Position numbers and translations under genes: made by a program | Assembly: GCA_037039925.1 (NCBI GenBank) | Contig: JAXRKP010000008.1 | Coordinates: 725,001 to 789,000, forward strand | Origin: Doris montereyensis | Lineage: Eukaryota > Mollusca > Gastropoda > Nudibranchia > Dorididae | DNA length: 64,000 nucleotides | Direction: 5' to 3' | Notes under the pieces: model-generated | Databases searched by the model: none | What the model saw: only the letters and a program-made list of their open reading frames with translations | What the model was told of the DNA's origin: nothing | Part shown: positions 36,301-51,300 of the stretch, piece by piece | How positions within the stretch are numbered: the stretch's first letter is position 1 | Layout of the letters: each line of letters starts with the position of its first letter

Positions 36301-39300
36301 GTGGTCTGACATGGCAGCACTACCGAAAAACTTTCGTGACAAGATTGACAAGCTTGAGAGGAATTTTGCTGTCTCCACCGTCATCTTCAAGAAGTTTGAG
36401 CCAATTTTTCTAGATATATTTGTAAATCCTGCCACGGAACCACTCCGACAGCCGCGAGGGAGAAAACAGAGGTAACTAGTAAGATGTGTCGGTCAAAGTT
36501 AGTTAGTTGTTATTCTTGTGGTAAGGTTTTACTATTAAAATTGTGCATTGTTTAGCTACTTGGAATAGTTCAAGATTACAAGTGCAGTAAAATCCTAAGA
36601 TTAAAGTCTCAAAGATTGTACCATTCATGCTCTCAGCATAGATGACAGACACAATTGTGTAGTCTGATATATAAAATATATATATATATATATATAAATG
36701 CAGTAGTAGAATAGAAACGTTTTTGATGAAGACCTTTTGCATGCATTTATATATATTGATTGTTTTAGATTTTGAAGGTAAAATAAACGCATTAGAAGTT
36801 GCAAAGAAAAAAAGAAAAGAGAGAGTAATAAGGAAGTCAGCCTTTGTGTTCTTCCTTACATTTATACATGATGAATTTTATCATTAATTCATTCATTACA
36901 GAAGGCATCCCTGTACTGCAAATGAAGTTTTCAAATTTGGATGGACAATGTTTATTCAAGTGAAAGGTAATGCTAAAAATTATTTTAGTAAATGATTACT
37001 AATTGTAGATCAGACATATATACATTTTTTTTGGAACAGCTTTAGAGGTCGTTTGTTTACACTCTGTCATATTCACAATAAATTGTTTTATGAATGAGAA
37101 ATAGCTTTTCGAGTTTTGCTACAATCCTTGAAAAAAGTTTTAATTATGCTCATGGGAAAAAAAAGGTGTACAACTTGCAATGTCTTAGATAAGAATGTTG
37201 TGAAAAAGAAAAAGTCAAATTAAGTTCCATGGACCATATTTCTTTTCAACGTCAAAAATAAAATAAATTCTTGGCTGTAGGCGTAATGGTTATAGAAATT
37301 CATTACGGTCGTCTGGAAAAGTCTAGAGACATTGTTTTTGCCATCTGTGACTTGTACCCCTTTCTACTGTCCATTCAACAAGTGTGTCAAAAACAGCACA
37401 TATTTTTTGTCTGTCATCCTCCAGCATTCAGATCTATATAGCAGAATTGATAGGACACACCTTTCATAGATTTTCAGTTTTGTTTTTATACTGAAACATT
37501 GTGTGAGGCCTTTGATTATGATGAAGGATATCTGTTCTTTGTTTTCAGGGAGTTTCCCAGCTATAAGTGATGATTTGGTGAATTCTTACCATTTACTGCT
37601 GTGCTGTATTGATTGGTTTTTCTCTAACGCTATTATCAGTGGGCTTAAAGATCTCTTCAATCCAGATTTTACAGGTATGTCATTTTTGTTGTAATTTTGT
37701 TTTTGCGGTTTTTTTTTTTCAAGATAAAAAAAAAGTTTTACATTTAATGAAGAAATATTGTTTATTGCAGGTATTTGTTTTTGACATCCTTTGATATTTC
37801 CTTTTTCGTACTTAAAATAATAAATGTGCACCAAAATAAGATAATTTGTGCTTGTTAGTTTATCTGTAAAATCAAGAGCAGTATATCTCCTAATTTTTAT
37901 TACACATGCTGTCTTCTGAACATTTTTTTATTGGAGATCTCATATATTTTCTGTTCATGGTGCAACTTCTAATTTATCTTATTTTTTGTGTGGCCTGTTA
38001 ATGTTTTGTATTTGTTGTCATTCTTATCTTCTGTTTCAATGCAGTTTAATGGTACTGTTCTGATCTTTTAACAATTAGATAGCAATATTTAAAATGGACA
38101 TAGGATTGCAACTATACTGAAGCTTCTTAGATTTGATGACTAAAAATTATTTGATAATGACCCCCACCACCACTAAAACAAATCCTTTGTGTAGGCCTTC
38201 CAGAGGGATTCCATCAGGCGGGCTGGAAAGGCGAGGCTGAGGCACCGTGCATCATGCAGCTGCTTTGTGAACGACATGATGGATTGGTGGTGGAGGCCAA
38301 GACCATCAAGGAACATTGGTGGAAGCCCCACATCAAACGATTGTTTGAAAGAAAGGTTCGTTGTTGAGGCAAAATAACCACTTTTCATTGTATTATGCTG
38401 ATGTGTTGTTTTTTCTTTAGGGAGGAAGCAATAGCTTGAATTTTTTTGGCTGTTTCTTTTGGTAGATGCCAGTTCTTTTCTTTGTTACCCCCATATGGGA
38501 CAAAATAAATGAGATACGTAGCATAAAATATACTATTCCTTTACAGATTTTGATAGGGTTTAAAAAAAGGTTCTTTTTGATGGTTTCCATGAGAGAGGCA
38601 AAAAGTTAAAATTTGTTTCATTTGCTCTTCAAAGATGTTTGATCATTTCAAATTCAAGTCATCAAATCTATTAACTTTTCATTAGCATAGATTTGTATGA
38701 AAAAGGAAAAAAATGTTATATATAAATATGAGATTATTTATAACTTTTACAAAAGGAAAGAACTTAACTGACAGCGACCAAAAGGTGTATGTGTTTTGTA
38801 GATGGAGAGATGCTTTAAAGATTATTTTTGTCATCTCTGTTTCCTGTGACGTATCATTTGAGGAATGTAAGTTTACAAGAATCAGATCTTAAGTTTGAAT
38901 ATAAATGAGAATATTTTGAAGAATTTTTGAATACTGATTTTTTTCTCCAGGTTCTCAAAGGGAAGACGGAAAGTCTTGTGGGTATCTTGGATGTCGGAAA
39001 CTTCGAGGAAAATGTGTACGTTGTCTGTCAATCTCAACAAAGCTCACTTTTTAATAACATTATGTCACGTCATTGGCTGGTTGCAGAACATGTAGTTATT
39101 TCATTATATAGTGTGATCATTTGTGTGTGTGAGAGAAAGAGAATAGAGTCAGAGGAAAAAAAGAGAGAGAGAAGTATATTATTGCAATTCTATTATTTTC
39201 TATAATTTTTGAGAGAGAGAGAGGGGGGTGTATTTAAAATTGCGCTTTCTCGATTCTTGATACTATATACAGTGTTTCAACTCATCTTGGAAAACTGGAA

Positions 39301-42300
39301 AAGTCTTGGAATTTGGTTGGGAGAAATTAAGACTTGGAAAAGCCTTGGAATTTAAATAAATTCCCTTTAACTCTTGGAAAAATCCTGGAATTTTATGAAA
39401 TATCGGTAGTTTGTTTTAGTGATACTCACATATTCTTGGTAGAAAGTTTCGAGCTTGACTTCGACTAAGAACGTTTGACTTTCCCTCTTTCATTAATTGT
39501 CTTTTATCTTGCTGTTTCCTCTTAATTCTCCCTTTCCATCCCTTTTAAAAAAAAAAATCTTTCTTTTTTTGCCCAATTTTTATTATTTTTGTATAGCTTG
39601 GATTAGGACATTTCATAATTCAAGAGTGACAGGGCTGTTTGAAATGTCTTGGAAAATTTGATATTTGCATGGAAAAATCTTGAAATTTTTGTTCTGAAAA
39701 TGAGTGGAAACGCTGTTATAAACCATAATCTTGACACTTCTAAAAGACAAACCTCAAGATTATAGAAAGAAGTGAACTTACCTGACAGTGTCATCTTGAT
39801 TAATTTTTTTGCTTTTGTTCCGCCACTTTTCAAATTTAGTAAAATGGTGAACAATATGTATGAGGAGTATGTACTGAGTGTTGGCGACTTTGATGAGAGA
39901 ATCTTTTTTGGGAGAAGACGCCAGTGAAGAAATTGGAACTCCAGGAGCCCCTACCAACGCATCAGATTTGGCTGAGCAAATGGCAAAGAGGTCACTAAAA
40001 CAGCATTTTGATGATGTAAGTGTTTGCATACTCCTTATTTGAGGTGCTTGGTTTTGTGTGCTTTATAGAAGACAGTGTCTAGATAATGAAAGCCTATAAA
40101 GTAGATGGAGAAAAGATATTTAACATTAAGGATTGTCAACTTGGCCAAGGAAGGCAGCAGACACGTCAGAATGGTGGAATCTGATAGATTACTACTTACA
40201 TAAGTGGAAGAACATAGTCCAGAATTGTCATCAATCATCTTACAGGTGTGGTGTACCCATCAATAAAATCTGGAATAATCATGGAAATGCTTCTTTTTCG
40301 GTCAAATATGTGGAAATATTATACAATGACATGAAAATGTTAAATTTGATCTAAAATCTCAGAAAGTCAAAGGACATTCTCTCTGGAAAACAATATTTTG
40401 GACAGAATTTTCAAATTCCTCTGAATGGTAGATATTATCGTTTGGTCTAAATATCTATACGTAATAGATGTCTTTATATTTCTCGATACGTTTTGGAAAT
40501 GAATTTTTCAATGTGTTTTGGGTATGAATTTTTCTTTTAAGTTTACAGTTTTTACTAAAAATTTGAAGAAAGAATTTTTCTTCTTCTGAATTTGTAAAGT
40601 TTGTTTGTCTTAGCATCAGATAACACAGTGGACAAGAATATATATATATGTTCTAAACACTCAACCTGTATATACATGTGCTCGGTTTGTTTTGAAATAA
40701 ATTTGACCTCTCTTTTCTAACATTCGTTTCAGACTCGGTCATTGACCCCTTCAACTCCACTGACAGGGAGAAGATATTTGAAGGAGAAAGATCTTAGTGT
40801 CACTCCCGTTTCAACCGCCACTCAGAGTGTATCGCGTTTGCAGTCTCTTCTGTCAGGCACAAAGACGTCACCTACAGATGCTTTGAAAGAAAATTTAAAG
40901 TAAATCTTTTAAGATTTCTTTTTCTGTATACTATGCCTTGTGGATGTATAGTGTGATTGATTTCTAAAGGCAGAAAGAAAAATATATTTTTTGCATCTAT
41001 GGCAGCACTGAGGAGGCAGTGAATGTATACATTTAGTTGAAAAGTGTGACCCCATAAAGTAGCACTCTAAAAAAGAAAATGTTCCAAGAATCTCCAATTT
41101 TAAAAAAATAATTTCTGCATACAAGCTTCTCAATCTCATTTGAGCACTGACATCGACATTCATTCTTGTTTCCACATCTTAACTTCCTACAAATAAAAGT
41201 TTTAAAGTATATGTCATTGATCCTCTTCTTTAAAAAAATTTGTTAAAATCGTTTACCAATACCTATAATATGGACGTCTAATTTTCTTTTAGTCTATTGT
41301 ACGGCCTGTCTGTCCCTTTGCTTGCCATCCATCTATGTATTTGTTTGTCTTTCCATATATTTCTTTACCTATGAGTGAGTGCTGCTGGTAGGTTCTACTT
41401 CTTTGCTTTCCTTCTTTCACTTATCTTTCATCTTGCTGTTTTCTCTCAATTCACCCTGAGATCCCGGCAATGGTAGACTGGGTAAACTTCAAAGAAACAA
41501 ATATTTACCCATGATTACTTCAAATCATATTCCTGAGTTATTTATAAAATTCAGTCTGAATTGAATAAGATTTACTCATCCTGTCAGACGTCTTTTAATT
41601 CACTTTAAGGATTACTTTCGTGTGTATTGAAGAGTCCTTTCATCACACATTTTTTCTTTCCTGTTTTTGTTTCTCTTCTTTCTTATTTTCTGGCTGTGGT
41701 CTGTTGGCGGGTGCTATTGGGGCTAATCCTACGTCTTTCTTTCTCTCCTTCACATGTCTTTCATCTTTCTATTTCTTTTGAATTCATCTTGATATTTTTG
41801 CAATAGAAGAAAGAAAATGTTACTTTCTTTCTTTCCATAAAGGGGTTGCAGTCAAGATCCAACTGAGGACATCATTAAGAGAGTAAAGGAAATGAGTGAG
41901 ACTTTTTGCAAGCATTATATCAAGGTAAGAAAGGGAATTGTAAAATAGGTTTTCTTTCTCTCTCAGTAACTATTTTTAAGACAAACTGAGCTCAGGGCTA
42001 TTTTCTTCTATCTCAATTTTTTCACTTAAAAAAAAAGAAGACATTGTTACCTTGTGTAAAACGAGTCATCTATCTCCATTTTGATGACATTTGATATCTC
42101 AATATCGCCAGTTTGATTTACATTATTGGAAATGCATTATATTCAGCTAGCTGAGATCCCACCTCTGGTGGAGTAGGTTCTAGATCTAGATCTTAGTCTA
42201 CATCAGGATTATGCTTACTGTTACAAAAGGCTTAAACTGTCTGTCCATTTCGTCTAATTCAGTTCTTTTTTGTCTTTGTTAGTCAGAGAGAGTGACGTCG

Positions 42301-45300
42301 GTGGCCGAGCAGTTAGGCAAAGCTAGGTCCGAAGTTGTGTTCCTTGGGAAAGACATGTAACACGCATTTCCCCCACTCCACCCGGGTACAAATGGGTACA
42401 AGCATTAGCTTTGGAGTAAAAACATGCATCAGGCTAGCATCCTGGCCAGAAGGTGATTATTGTCACCTGTTCTGCTTCACGCTATTGAAGCCGGGATAAG
42501 CTCCGGCTCTATGTGCCGTTACGGACTTGAAAGAACTTTACTAGTCAGAGAGAATGAGTAATCAGTTTCTGAGTTGACAAATCCAGTTCTAAGCACCGAA
42601 AATATTTCTGTAGATAAAATAATCTTCCAAGTGTTTTTAACCATGCCCACGTCCACCCTTGATATATTCTGTACTTGTTTTAATGGTCTGTAGAATTGAT
42701 AGAGGTCTGGTTTAAAAGCCCATCGTGATTACATTACTTTCATTATAGGAGCTCATTTCTCAAAATTGGAAAAATGCAGATCTTGTGTATTACAAGATAA
42801 CTTGAAATTGGAAAAATGCGGATCTTGTGTATTACAAGATAAAGCAGAGCTTGTGAAAGATAACGCAGAGCAACCCACTTGCATGCAATTTGTGTCAGAG
42901 GTCATTTACGAGCAACTGGAAACTCAAAAGGGAGCTTATTTCCAGTATGAACGTTTCAGAAAAGTGATTTGTCATGGGGACTTGGCTTTGTCTGTTCCTA
43001 CTGACAGTTGTTTCCATTGTCTTAGTTATGATGGATGTGACTATAGTAACATGTATTCTGGAGCTTTCTGTCTGCTTTTGATTTATATGTCCCCCCTCTT
43101 TCTATATTTCCTTATGACCAAAGTTTTAAAAAAAAGCAAATTTTTTGACAATTTATATGAATAATAAGAAAAGAAATCAAACGCTCCTTACCCTCTTTAA
43201 AAAATAAGAAGGAAGGATTGGAAAGCGAGGAAAAATTCATTGTTATGCTTTAAACATTATATAAAGATGATTTATTGTCCGTATCTGTTCACTAGCGAAG
43301 GCTCTCCCACTTCACATTATTTTTTATATGACTGTTTATCCTTTCAGCCAACAGAGAATGATCCTGGGGCCCATATTGATTTTGCCCGCAGGCGTTTGCA
43401 GCTGGGGAGAGCTTGTACTTTAAGATCTTGGAGGTTGTGGTAGCAGAAGAGCGGAAGAGACTGGAAGTCAAGGCTGACAAGGATCACAAGGTGGATTTAC
43501 TGGTGAGAGTTGACTTTTTCATTTGGTGGGCAGTGCTGGTAGGTCCAACTTTCCTCATTGCATTCTTTCACTCATCTTTCATTTTGCTGTTCCCTTTCTC
43601 TGAATTCTACCCTACGATCACCACTTATGGTGGACGGGGTAAATTTCAAGCAATCTGTTCCTTTGCTTATGCATATATATAGGTTTTCAGTATAGTTGTA
43701 TGCTGCCAGTAATCTCATTCTGATTCTGTCTTTCCTCCCAGCCAATTTAATCTTCATTCGCTTTTCAAACTTGATTTCCACCATGTGTGAAATTTGTGTG
43801 GCATAGGTGGCGAGTGGTTTGGCTGCTAGACTTTGGGATCATGAGGTCCCATGTTCGAATCCTAACAAAGCTAGGTCCGACATTATGTTCCTTGGGAAAG
43901 ACACTTAACATCCCCCCCCCCCCATGTGCAAATGGGTACACGGCCTAGCTTGGGAATAAAAAATCTCGTCAAACTAGCGTCATGACCTGTTTTGTTTCAT
44001 GCTACAGAAACTGTAACAAGCTCTGGTTCTATAGACCATAATGGCCTTGAAGGATGGAAAAAATCTGTGAAATTTAATTCATGACAACCCCTAACTCAAA
44101 CATACTATTCATACTATTTAGTCCAAATCATTTAGATTGTTTGCGCTTAAAATCAATGGCTGTGGGTTTTCGGATTCGGTACTCCTGTTATGTTCAGATT
44201 GTTGAATACTGAAGGTTTTGCTTGGCAATGCTCAATTTTTATGACTGGTATCTGCATGCCCTGTCACCTTCTGGTATCACAAAGCATCAGTGTCAGTATC
44301 GCAGAATTTTCCTGCCTTAGTATTAATAGTCATAAGATGTGTCATTTCAATATTAGTATCTATATATATATATATATAAAACTACATCTAAAACTTTGAC
44401 CGCTATAAATTCAGGAATCACTGCACCCTCAACCCCCATATTTCGCATGTAGATTTCAAATAGCCTGCTTTAGGTTCTTAGTGAATAAACTCTTGGATCA
44501 AATTAGTATTTTAATTGATTGGAAACATATGGTTTTGCCTGCGATCCATGAAACATTTTATTGTTATTTTTACTCATTCCTTCATTTCCGATCATTAAAT
44601 TTGCAATGAAAAGCTCGCCTAACTTAAGTATTGAATACTGTACCAGTACTTCACCCTGCACCCGGTAACCTTTTATGTAGTTTATCGTTGAAAAAAAAAT
44701 GTGGTAAAAGAGTAATAATAATCATCATTGTCTACAGGCATGCTTGTTAAATCAAAAAAGTTAATTAATAAATTATTTCTGTTATGAGGGTGTACTTGCG
44801 TTTGATCGTGAGGAAGACTGCTCAGGACCCATGCTAAACTGCATGCAATCCTTATTCCCTTTTGTAAATCCCGGATAGAAATTACATTTGATTTAGATCT
44901 AACAGAATAAGTGCTGGTTTCAGATATTGATTGACATTCATACAAATTGACCATATATTTTTGTTTCAGGGTTTAATGGAAAATGATCTGTTTCATAGAT
45001 CTTTATTTGCTTGCTGTCTCGAGATTGTTATTTTCTCCTACAATTCCCAAAGGTGAGTTTTCATTAAAGTCTTCAGTTGTGTAGTTTACATTTGGCTGTA
45101 CCAAAGAGATAGATTATTATGCATGCTTTTGTTGTCTCTTACCTAAACGTATGCCAAATTTTCGGGTCATTAGGTTGAAAACTGAAATGATTTACATAAA
45201 AAATGCTCTTCAAAATGTACATTCAGAGCACGTGCGTTAGAAATTCTTTTTTCCTTTTAGCATCATGACCCCTAGTTCACAAAATGCTTCATTTGCATCA

Positions 45301-48300
45301 ATTTGAAGACTTTTAAGTATTGTGAAAACTTGAATAGTGCATGAATTTTAAAATGTGCTTTTTGTTGTTTGTTTGTATCTATATTTGAAATAAGAGCTGA
45401 GTTAAATTTTGGAACCAAGTTCATGGTGACAAAGAAATGAAAACAATTTTTTTTTTTTTTAATGAAGACAGATGTTAGAACGACAATAGTGATCTTGCTT
45501 ATCATACAGCAATATCTCTATCCCATGTGAGTGGTTGACAGACAGTTTATCTTGCAGCTTCCTCTTAATTTACCCTGAGAGCACCGCTTCTGGAGAGCAA
45601 GCACCACATATGGTGTACAGGGTAGATTTCAAACAATCAATCATTCTTTATTTTATCAATGAAAGAATAACCATGTCAAAGTAATGAGCTCAAGTTTTGC
45701 TTTGTAAATGTCTTTTTATTGCTTTGTTGTGATTTTGATCTTTTTCAATCTGTTTCAATTATTTTTTTTGTTGTTTTTTTTTAGAACCTTTCCTTGGATT
45801 GTTGATATGTTTGAATTGAATCCATACAATTTCTACAAAGTCATCGAGATCACTATTCGTGCAGAGAAAGGACTGTCGAGAGATGTGGTCAAGCACTTAA
45901 ATCACGTACGTACTTGTGATGTATTGAAATGTAATTGTAACTTTGGCTGTCATATATTTTGATTGCCTTTCTTGTCATCATATGGCGATTGGCTCTCTGC
46001 GCACCCTGAGATCACTGTGTATGCTGAATTTGATTTGATTTTTACTCCCATCCACAACTGAGATGATCTTAGGGGTTTTGGCAGGATTTTTAACTTTCCA
46101 GGACTTCCTGTACGCAACCAACAGATATTTAACATGCACAGAGTGTTGTGATCTGCACAAGAGGCCTCCTTTTTTATCGGCTGTCTCAGATGGTCCTGGG
46201 TGTCGATCCACCTTCCTTGACCACGGGCTGGATTTTACTCAGAGGAAAAAAAGTTGAGAACATGTTTCAACCGTTTATGGGTTTGAACTCACGACCTCTG
46301 GACTACTGAGTCCCCCGCTGCATATGGAGTATAGGGTAGATTCCATTGAGTTATACCAATGGTTTTGCTTAACTCCCTCAATCCCAGACCTGGGATGCAC
46401 ATCTTGTTGCCTAAGCATTGGGATTGTTACTACTTTCAACAAAAAAATCAGGAAGTAATGAGAAGTAATGATTAGTTCTAAATTCCCATGAATGAACAGC
46501 TCTACTTTCATTCTGTATATCTTTCATGCCACACTCCATTTGTTTAATGTCGCAGATTGAAGAGAGCATATTGGAAAGCCTTGCCTGGAGAAATGACTCG
46601 CCGTTGTGGGAAGCCATTAAGGACTCTCCGATTCCAGCCTGTGGAGAGGTGAGAACAAGTTATTTTCATTCCATCTTCCTTCTCGGTTTTTCTTTAAGCT
46701 TTTTGAACTTAAATGCTGCGAGCCCCTTCGTGACTACATATCAAGCGCACTGTGCTCTCAAATTTCACGTAACTGTTTGAAGGCCTTGTTAAATGACATT
46801 CTATTATCTAAACGCCCGAAGTTCTGATATCATTGATTTCTACGGGATACGGATGGTCACACTTTCACTTCTTAATTATCGAGAGGTTTTAAGATAAAGG
46901 ATTAATGGAACTTGTTATTACAACATGATAAAGAATGTTTCTTTCATTCTAAATGTATGTATCACATTCCTATCAATTTTTCTCTAGGTAATGCCAGCCC
47001 ACCATTTTGAAGTTCCCATTGTCAGCAGTAAATCCTGTCAGACTGGCGGCATGAGACATCCAAGACTTCGCTCCCTTGTTGGAGACTTGAAGGCATCCAG
47101 TCAGCGAGGTAAATCCTTTTCATTCATACACACAACTGCTGTGACTATTATTCTTCTCTTTGATTATTTTCTTGTTTTTTATTCTCCTTTCTTTTGCTTT
47201 TCCCTGTTCTGAATTCTTACATATCTTAGTAAGTTTTTAGTTTCAACCATTCATGATAAAATGTCTAAGATTGAAGGCGGGACGGAAGCCATCTGTAAAT
47301 CTCTGGAGGAACTCCCATAGTCAGGCACACACTATCACTATCTCTGACCCTTCACCATCCTCCACCCTACCCCATCCGCCCCACCACCATCACACATAAA
47401 AATAAACCCCTTGCCTATTTCACATGCTGTTAATATAGTGGTTGATTTTAAAGTTATAAACCCTTTGAACCTGAGACATCGGTACAGGCGTAGGGGTGAA
47501 TTCTGCTATTCTTCCGCTATTGGGGGGGTGGGGTGTTAACCCCCCCCCCAAAAAAAAAAAACAAAAAAAACAACAAACAAAACAACCCACAACAAAAAAA
47601 CAAAATCATAAACCGTCGTCGTTTCTGTAGGTCCTGCTGACTTGAGCTCCACTGTGAGTGAAAATTCTTTTTTTTTTTTTACAGCTTTTTTGGTCATTGG
47701 CCAGCCATGGCATCTATGATGATATCACTTTTATGGCCCTGTTTTTTTAATTTAATCAACCAAACATGGCTAGAGTTTTTCTAGATAGAATGGTAGCTTC
47801 TTTGAGGTGGTAACTTTGAATGCACTGCTGTGAAAAGGGGATACGTTTTTAAAAATATTCTTCTATGCTTTAACTTCAAAAAAAAAAAAAAAGTTTTATA
47901 GCACAGTAATGTTTCAGTGTCAATGTATTATGTATAAATTTGAAAATAATTTTAAAGAAAGAAAGAACCCCCCCCCCCCCCCACCCCTGGCACCAACCCT
48001 TGTAGATTTTTTTTAGAATGTTGTCAACGTCCTTGAATTTCATAAAAGTTCTGTAGGGGATGAGAAACAATTCAATAATCCAATCTGTATATTGCAGACT
48101 TGCTTTTGTCACCAACGACCCCATCAGTGACCGACAGATTCAGCTCTCCCACTCCTGGAAATGCCAAGCGGCGGTTGTTTGATGGACAGTCTGCCGTGTC
48201 CACCCTTCCATTTTCCCATGTCTCCACGTCCACCAGTACCCCAACCATCACCGTCATCTCGTCCACGACCCACGCCACTGTCTTGTCTGCCCCGCCAAAC

Positions 48301-51300
48301 CCGGTGGCCGTGAAGTCCATCTTGAGGAGCCAACTCAAGGGAGGCATATCTGATGCTGTGATTGTTTCTAATAAGGTAAGTAGGCAGTCGGAGTTGCTAG
48401 GGGGGGGGGGGGGTGTGTCATGTTGCCTTCCTCACATTCCTAATACTGGGGTTCAAAGGTAAGTAGGCAGTCAGAGTTGGTTGGGGGGGGGGTGTCATGT
48501 TGTTTTCATCACTTTCCTAATCCTGGGGTTAAAGGGTAAGTAGGCAGTTGGTGGGGGGGGGTATCATGTTGTTTTTCTTTCTTTCTTTCTTTATCAGTTC
48601 CTATTCTACCTTTCGGTGTATGGGTTCAGATGCCTGAGATGATCTTTCTCCAGGATGCCCTATCCTGGTATTTTCTGCTTCCTTTCAAAAAGGTTAAATT
48701 TCTATGCTTCAATGCCTCTTTTATATCTTCTGCCTTTTGGTCTTTTAACTTGGGCTTTAGCACTGTATACTGATTGGCTATTCTGTTGTCATTCATTCTG
48801 TTTACATGCCCAAACCATCTCAATTGATTTGTTTCTATCTTAGTTTTTATGCCATCTGCTTTGGTTTGATCTCTTATTGTTGTGTTTCAGATTTTGTCTT
48901 TTTAGTTTTCCTACTACTCTTCTTAGATATGTCATTTCAGCTGCCTGTACTCTACTGTATTCTCTATTGTCTAAGATCCAGGTTTCGCTGCCATAGAGAG
49001 AGTAGGACAATAAACTGTATTGTATACTGCCATTTTGGCTTTTGTTGACAATTCTTGCTTACCCTACAAATGCTTTTTCTAGACAGTTATATATTGCACT
49101 TGCCTTTTTGATTCTCTGGCTGATTTCTTCTCCTAGTTTTCCCTCTGAGTTAATCATTACTCCTAGGTAATTGTAGCTTTGAGCTTGTTCTAAATTCTCC
49201 CTGCCCAATTTAAGAATTTGTGTTTTAGCTTCCCTAGATACTAGCATTGTTTTGGTTTTCTTTGCATTTACTCTCATTCCTCTTTTATTTAGTTCATTGT
49301 TCATAATGTTGATATTCGACTGAAGGTCACTTTCTGATTTTCCAAACAGAACTAAATCATCGACAAATGAAAGCATTGATACATTGACTGGTTTGAGCTT
49401 CCACATACCTACATTCATTTTCTTAATTTTTGAGGATGCCTTGTGACTGAATCCATAAATGTGATAAACAAAAGAGGACTTAAGATATAACCCTGTCTTA
49501 CTCCTATGTCAAAATCAAATTCTGCAGATATGTTCCAGCTACTCTCACTGCACTTGTTGGTTTATTGTAAAAACTTTTAATGGCTTCTATTAAATTGTGC
49601 TTTACATTGTGTTCTTTAAGGAATGCCATAGTTCGTCCCTCCTCACAGTGTCAAATGCCTTTTCTAAGTCAATAAAACACAGGTGCAAGTCAATGTTTCT
49701 CTCAAGGAGTTTTTCTATTATTTGTTTAATTGTAAATATGTGGTCTTGTACACTTCTTCCTGGTCTCAATCCACTCTGATGCTCTTCAATCTGACCCCTA
49801 CTCTTTTCCTTAATCTCATTTCCAGTATCCTGGCATATACTTTTCCTGGAACGCCAAGTAGTGATATCCCTCTATAGTTTGAGTTGTTTTCCTCATCTTC
49901 TTAATCCTGGGGTTAAGGGTTGTACACGGTTAGCTTCCTATCCTTACAGGGGCATGCATATGTCATCTCCCTTTCTCTGCTCTTGAACTGAGGTAGATGG
50001 TTTGATTGGTCATTTAGTCTCATCAGAGATAATAAAGTTCAATATAGGTCGCAAATTGTTGTTACCGTCTTGGCAAAATTTATCTTCAACCAAAATCCGA
50101 AGAACTATAAGAAGTGTTGGCATGCCAGCCGCAGACATACCAAACTTGATATGCATACTATGTAGTCAGTCGGAAAATAAGGTCCCGACTGCAAAAATAC
50201 CAATTATGTCTCAGGATGATGTATTTTACTTCGGTGCTTCTGCGTAACATTTTGAATCTGTTAGTTGCTCATCAACCTGAGGCAAGAAATTCTCCTTAAA
50301 CTAAACAATCGATTTGATATGGCCACAGTGGTTTAGTGGTTATGTTGCTCGACTTGGGATCATGGCGGTCCTTTGTTTCAGTCCTAGCAACTCTATGTCT
50401 GATATTGTGGGTCTGACATCGTGATCCTTAGTGAATGAAATCCATAGCCCGTTTTGTTCCACGCTATAGAAACTAAGATAAGCTCTGGCTCTATGGGCTG
50501 TAAGGGCCTGGCTCTATGGGCTGTAAGGGCCTTGAAGGAAGGTTGCTTATTTTTAAACAAACACTTTGAATTCCCTTTTTTAACAGGTTGCATCACAGCT
50601 TGCACCAACAGCCTGTCAAGGACCGTCCCCCGATAACATCAACTGACAACAGCAACCCTGAGTCATTGACTTCACCTTCAGAGGGAAAAGCCGGCTCTAA
50701 TAAACCGCAGCAAGCCATCGTGGCCATGATGGAAGACGGGAGACAGGTGAGTTCTCAGACACTATTTTGAAAACGCCTGGAGAATGTTAAGTTTGAAAAA
50801 GAAAACATAATTCAAGTTCCATTTTTCTAAGCGCATACAAATGCAACAGACAGATAAGTCTAGCAGCCCCCGATTGATACTGGTACCCACTTATACCTAG
50901 GCAGAGTAGGAACATGGGTAGTAAGTGCCTTTTCCAAGTAACCCAACGTTAGAACTAGCATTGCAAAGGCGGGTGGATGGTTGACGGGTGCTATTGGTAG
51001 GTCCTACTTCTTTTCTATCACTCTTTCACATCTTTTTTTTTTTTTTTCTACTTTTTCTTTATTCACCCTGACGGTGGAAAAATTTTCTCGATTTTTTTCG
51101 AGCAAAATCTATCACCCTGATCCAGGTATGTGGATCAACACCCTGAAATCACTGCAAATGGTAAAGTTCCTTTAACGAAAAAAATCGAGAAAATTTTTTC
51201 ACCGTCAGGGTGAATAAAGAAAAAGTAGAAAGATAAAATTAAAAAAAGAAGACGTGAAAGAGAAACGGAGACGGGCGATGAAAAAGAGGTCCTGTGTGCA

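Noticed and set aside
47631..47653. A 23-base micro-exon (GTAG before, GTGAGT after) between RBL exons 15 and 16.
   Set aside because: Including it puts exon 16 out of frame, whereas exon 15 joins exon 16 directly as QRDLLLSP, as in p107.
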